Source of the DNA: an uncultured Lachnospiraceae bacterium
GTDB taxonomy: Bacteria > Bacillota > Clostridia > Lachnospirales > Lachnospiraceae
DNA: 64,000 nt
Direction of reading: 5' to 3'
Assembly (NCBI GenBank): GCA_910585345.1
Contig: CAJUDS010000001.1
Location: 439,758 to 503,757 of the forward strand
In this document: positions 63,821 through 64,000 of the stretch, piece after piece
Position numbering within the stretch: position 1 is the first letter of the stretch
Layout: every line of letters starts with the position of its first letter
Program-made: the position numbers and the translations under genes
The notes under the pieces: model-generated
Databases searched by the model: none
Told to the model about the DNA's origin: nothing
What the model saw: the letters and a program-made list of their open reading frames with translations, nothing else

Positions 63821-64000
63821 AAGCCCGTGACCGAGTCGCAGCGCAGCGCAGACGAGGGCATGGCTCATTGGCCTCTTCATCCATCCATTCCGCCAAGCCC
63901 GTGACCGAGTCGTAGCGCAGCGCAGACGAGGGCATGGCTCATTGACCTCTTCATCCATCCATTCCGCCAAGCCCGTGACCGAGTCGCAGCGCAGCGCAGA
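63821..64000. repeat. 74-bp tandem repeat running off the window
   Basis: AAGCCCGTGACCGAGTCG starts at 63821, 63895 and 63969, giving a period of 74 bp. The copies differ at only a few positions and the third is cut by the window end. The period is not a multiple of three, and there is no spacer variation, so it is neither a protein repeat nor CRISPR. Bases 63692-63820 hold no recognisable gene. Confidence 0.85.

Noticed and set aside
63821..64000. Possible CRISPR array
   Set aside because: Units of 74 bp are directly adjacent and identical, with no variable spacers, and no cas genes are present.

Overview
This window looks like a chromosomal segment of an anaerobic, endospore-forming Clostridia, most probably a Lachnospiraceae-type gut bacterium. 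The evidence is sporulation and germination genes (GerA-family, SpoIID/LytB, SleB-type hydrolase), a group B-like [FeFe] hydrogenase, an oxygen-sensitive class III ribonucleotide reductase, FeoAB, a 2-hydroxyacyl-CoA dehydratase-type activase, a T-box in front of pheST, and AGGAGG-type ribosome binding sites. Nearly all of the window is core metabolism. I see no prophage, CRISPR array, transposase, rRNA or tRNA gene. No species is assigned.

Layout. 1-8.5 kb: a giant fused activase; leuCD divergent from a LysR regulator; a beta-propeller lactonase. 9-15 kb: a secreted M14 carboxypeptidase, then an XRE-cupin regulator with potABCD (spermidine/putrescine uptake), with a 114-bp MITE-like insertion just upstream of the promoter. 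15-19 kb (minus strand): trpS, a Cys/Asn-rich repeat protein, a DUF5662 protein and a GH13 protein whose four catalytic regions are all degenerate. 19-27 kb: DUF1292 gene (plus), then minus-strand hydrogenase-gltX-UvrD helicase and a small CXXC protein-feoA-feoB operon. 27-34 kb: a hemerythrin/CheX-like/receiver fusion, an MBOAT-DHHW-DUF4358 cell-surface acylation cluster and a GerA-family germination protein. 33.5-36.8 kb: dut, nrdG and nrdD, with an NrdR box at the nrdD promoter.

36.9-38.55 kb is a repeat-rich intergenic region. It holds a long-hairpin repeat (A, second copy at 8.6 kb), two nearly identical 230-240 bp elements with terminal inverted repeats (B), flanking repeats (C), and one small membrane-protein gene. 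38.5-50.6 kb is a long minus-strand gene train: pheS-pheT-M18 peptidase-queA-esterase-condensation-like acyltransferase-DUF6320-MBL hydrolase-membrane MutS-like ATPase-rnhA, headed by a T-box leader. 51-64 kb: YihY, SpoIID, a candidate 6S RNA, pckA, M24 aminopeptidase P, citrate synthase (plus), a small membrane protein, thrC, an O6-alkylguanine transferase, a SleB-like hydrolase, and a 74-bp tandem repeat that runs off the window.

Functional picture: amino-acid supply (leuCD, thrC), tRNA charging (trpS, gltX, pheST), anaerobic redox and iron (hydrogenase, FeoAB, activase), deoxynucleotide supply (nrdDG, dut) and sporulation/germination. The least explained items are the degenerate GH13 protein, the Cys-rich protein, the membrane MutS-like ATPase coupled to RNase HI, the esterase/acyltransferase/DUF6320 trio, and four or five families of short structured repeats that sit between transcription units.
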